Source: an uncultured Clostridia bacterium
GTDB taxonomy: Bacteria; Bacillota; Clostridia; Christensenellales; CAG-314
DNA length: 49,582 nt
NCBI GenBank assembly: GCA_947601445.1
Contig: CANQGD010000009.1
Coordinates: 1 to 49,582, forward strand
Reading direction: 5' to 3'
In this document: positions 48,934 through 49,582 of the stretch, one piece after another
Layout: each line of letters starts with the position of its first letter
Numbering within the stretch: the first letter of the stretch is position 1
The notes under the pieces: generated by a model
The model's database searches: none
The model's input: the letters and a program-made list of their open reading frames with translations, nothing else
Told to the model about the DNA's origin: nothing
Translations under genes and position numbers: made by a program

Positions 48934-49582
48934 TATGGCTATCAAAAAATATAAACCTACTTCCCCCGCACGCCGTTTCATGTCCGTTTCGACGTTCGAG
49001 GAGATCACAAAGACAACTCCGGAAAAAAGCCTTCTTGCGGTAAACAAAAAGACCGGCGGACGCAATGCTACCGGTAAAATAACGGTTCGTCACATCGGCG
49101 GAGGAAACCGCACCAAGTATCGTATAATCGATTTCAAGCGCGATAAGAGCGTTCCCGCAAAGGTAGCGGCAATCGAATACGATCCGAATCGCACGGCGAA
49201 TATCGCTTTGCTGCATTATGCGGACGGCGAAAAGAGATACATTCTCGCTCCCGTGGGACTCAATGTGGGCGACACCGTGGAAGCAAGCGCAACTGCGGAC
49301 ATCAAAGTGGGCAACAACCTTCCTTTGGAAAACATCCCCGTAGGTACAATCGTGCACAACATCGAGATGAATCCCGGCAAGGGCGGACAAATTGCAAGAG
49401 CGGCGGGAATCTTCGCGCAACTCATGGCAAAAGAGGGCAAGTATGCGACACTGCGTATGCCCAGCGGCGAAATGAGACTGATTTTGCTCAAATGCCACGC
49501 AACAATCGGACAAGTCGGAAATCTCGATCATGAAATAGTGAGTATAGGCAAAGCCGGCAAGAAGCGTCACATGGGAGTCAAG
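48934..49582 (+). CDS. rplB: Large ribosomal subunit protein uL2, cut by the window edge
   Basis: Translation from ATG 48934, behind GGAGG, gives 216 residues of L2: [28 protein letters not shown], the RNA-binding middle and the start of the C-terminal region ([12 protein letters not shown]). A whole L2 has about 275 residues, so about 60 lie beyond the window. L2 is a core protein of the 50S subunit needed for subunit joining and peptide bond formation. Confidence 0.99.

Overview
The window looks like chromosomal DNA of a Bacillota bacterium, most likely an uncultured gut-type clostridium. The signs are sigma-A promoters of the TTGACA-N17-TATAAT type, strong GGAGG ribosome binding sites, U-tailed hairpin terminators, a DnaD/DnaI replication pair, an S10 ribosomal operon in standard order, and several lipoproteins and surface proteins built of InlB-type, BIG2 and MBG-like repeats. 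No marker allows a species call; assignment below Clostridia is inference.

Layout. (1) 1-540: an intact tRNA-Arg(ACG) followed by eroded copies of itself interrupted by short GC-rich repeats. (2) 540-4600: a visibly AT-richer accessory stretch with two XRE regulators, small membrane proteins and two paralogous Cys-rich lipoproteins. (3) 4672-8253: a convergently organised stress-type module, with a minus-strand run cupin > zinc macrodomain > DUF5131 radical-SAM-like protein > macrodomain-linked sirtuin (SirTM), opposed by a divergent HxlR regulator. It reads as a reversible protein ADP-ribosylation system without the usual GcvH-L/LplA2 partners and is the strongest candidate for an underdescribed system. 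(4) 8608-9139: a decayed tyrosine recombinase. (5) 9510-13850: a secreted two-domain esterase and an InlB-repeat lipoprotein that carries one in-frame TGA. (6) 14036-20614: a five-gene operon of GlpA-like dehydrogenase, FAD/NAD oxidoreductase, DUF1667, FGGY kinase and alkyl-DHAP-synthase-like enzyme, suggesting glycerol phosphate/DHAP metabolism tied to ether-lipid formation. (7) 20714-23641: HAD-IB phosphatase, phosphoribosyltransferase and acyl-CoA ligase, each with its own promoter. (8) 23773-26623: trkA-trkH potassium uptake. (9) 26726-30712: a 1328-residue lipoprotein zinc peptidase with a 438-bp internal tandem duplication. (10) 30858-31152: tRNA-Thr(GGT) with a damaged 3' copy and the same repeat family as at tRNA-Arg. 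(11) 31204-37867: mgtC, dnaI and dnaD on the minus strand, and divergently a 1059-residue SMC/Rad50-like coiled-coil protein with no visible Walker A motif. (12) 38299-43212: a 1637-residue MBG-repeat surface protein preceded by a perfect 21-bp inverted repeat. (13) 43671-45836: thpR and an M1-type lipoprotein peptidase on the minus strand. (14) 45837-47025: a gene-poor stretch with a candidate structured RNA and the S10 leader. (15) 47026-49582: rpsJ-rplC-rplD-rplW-rplB, the last cut by the window edge.

Most genes are housekeeping or surface functions. The parts that depart from the ordinary are the tRNA-linked repeats, the SirTM module, the DHAP-synthase operon, the SMC-like protein beside the primosome genes, the candidate RNA at 46.1-46.4 kb, and two apparently leaderless genes.
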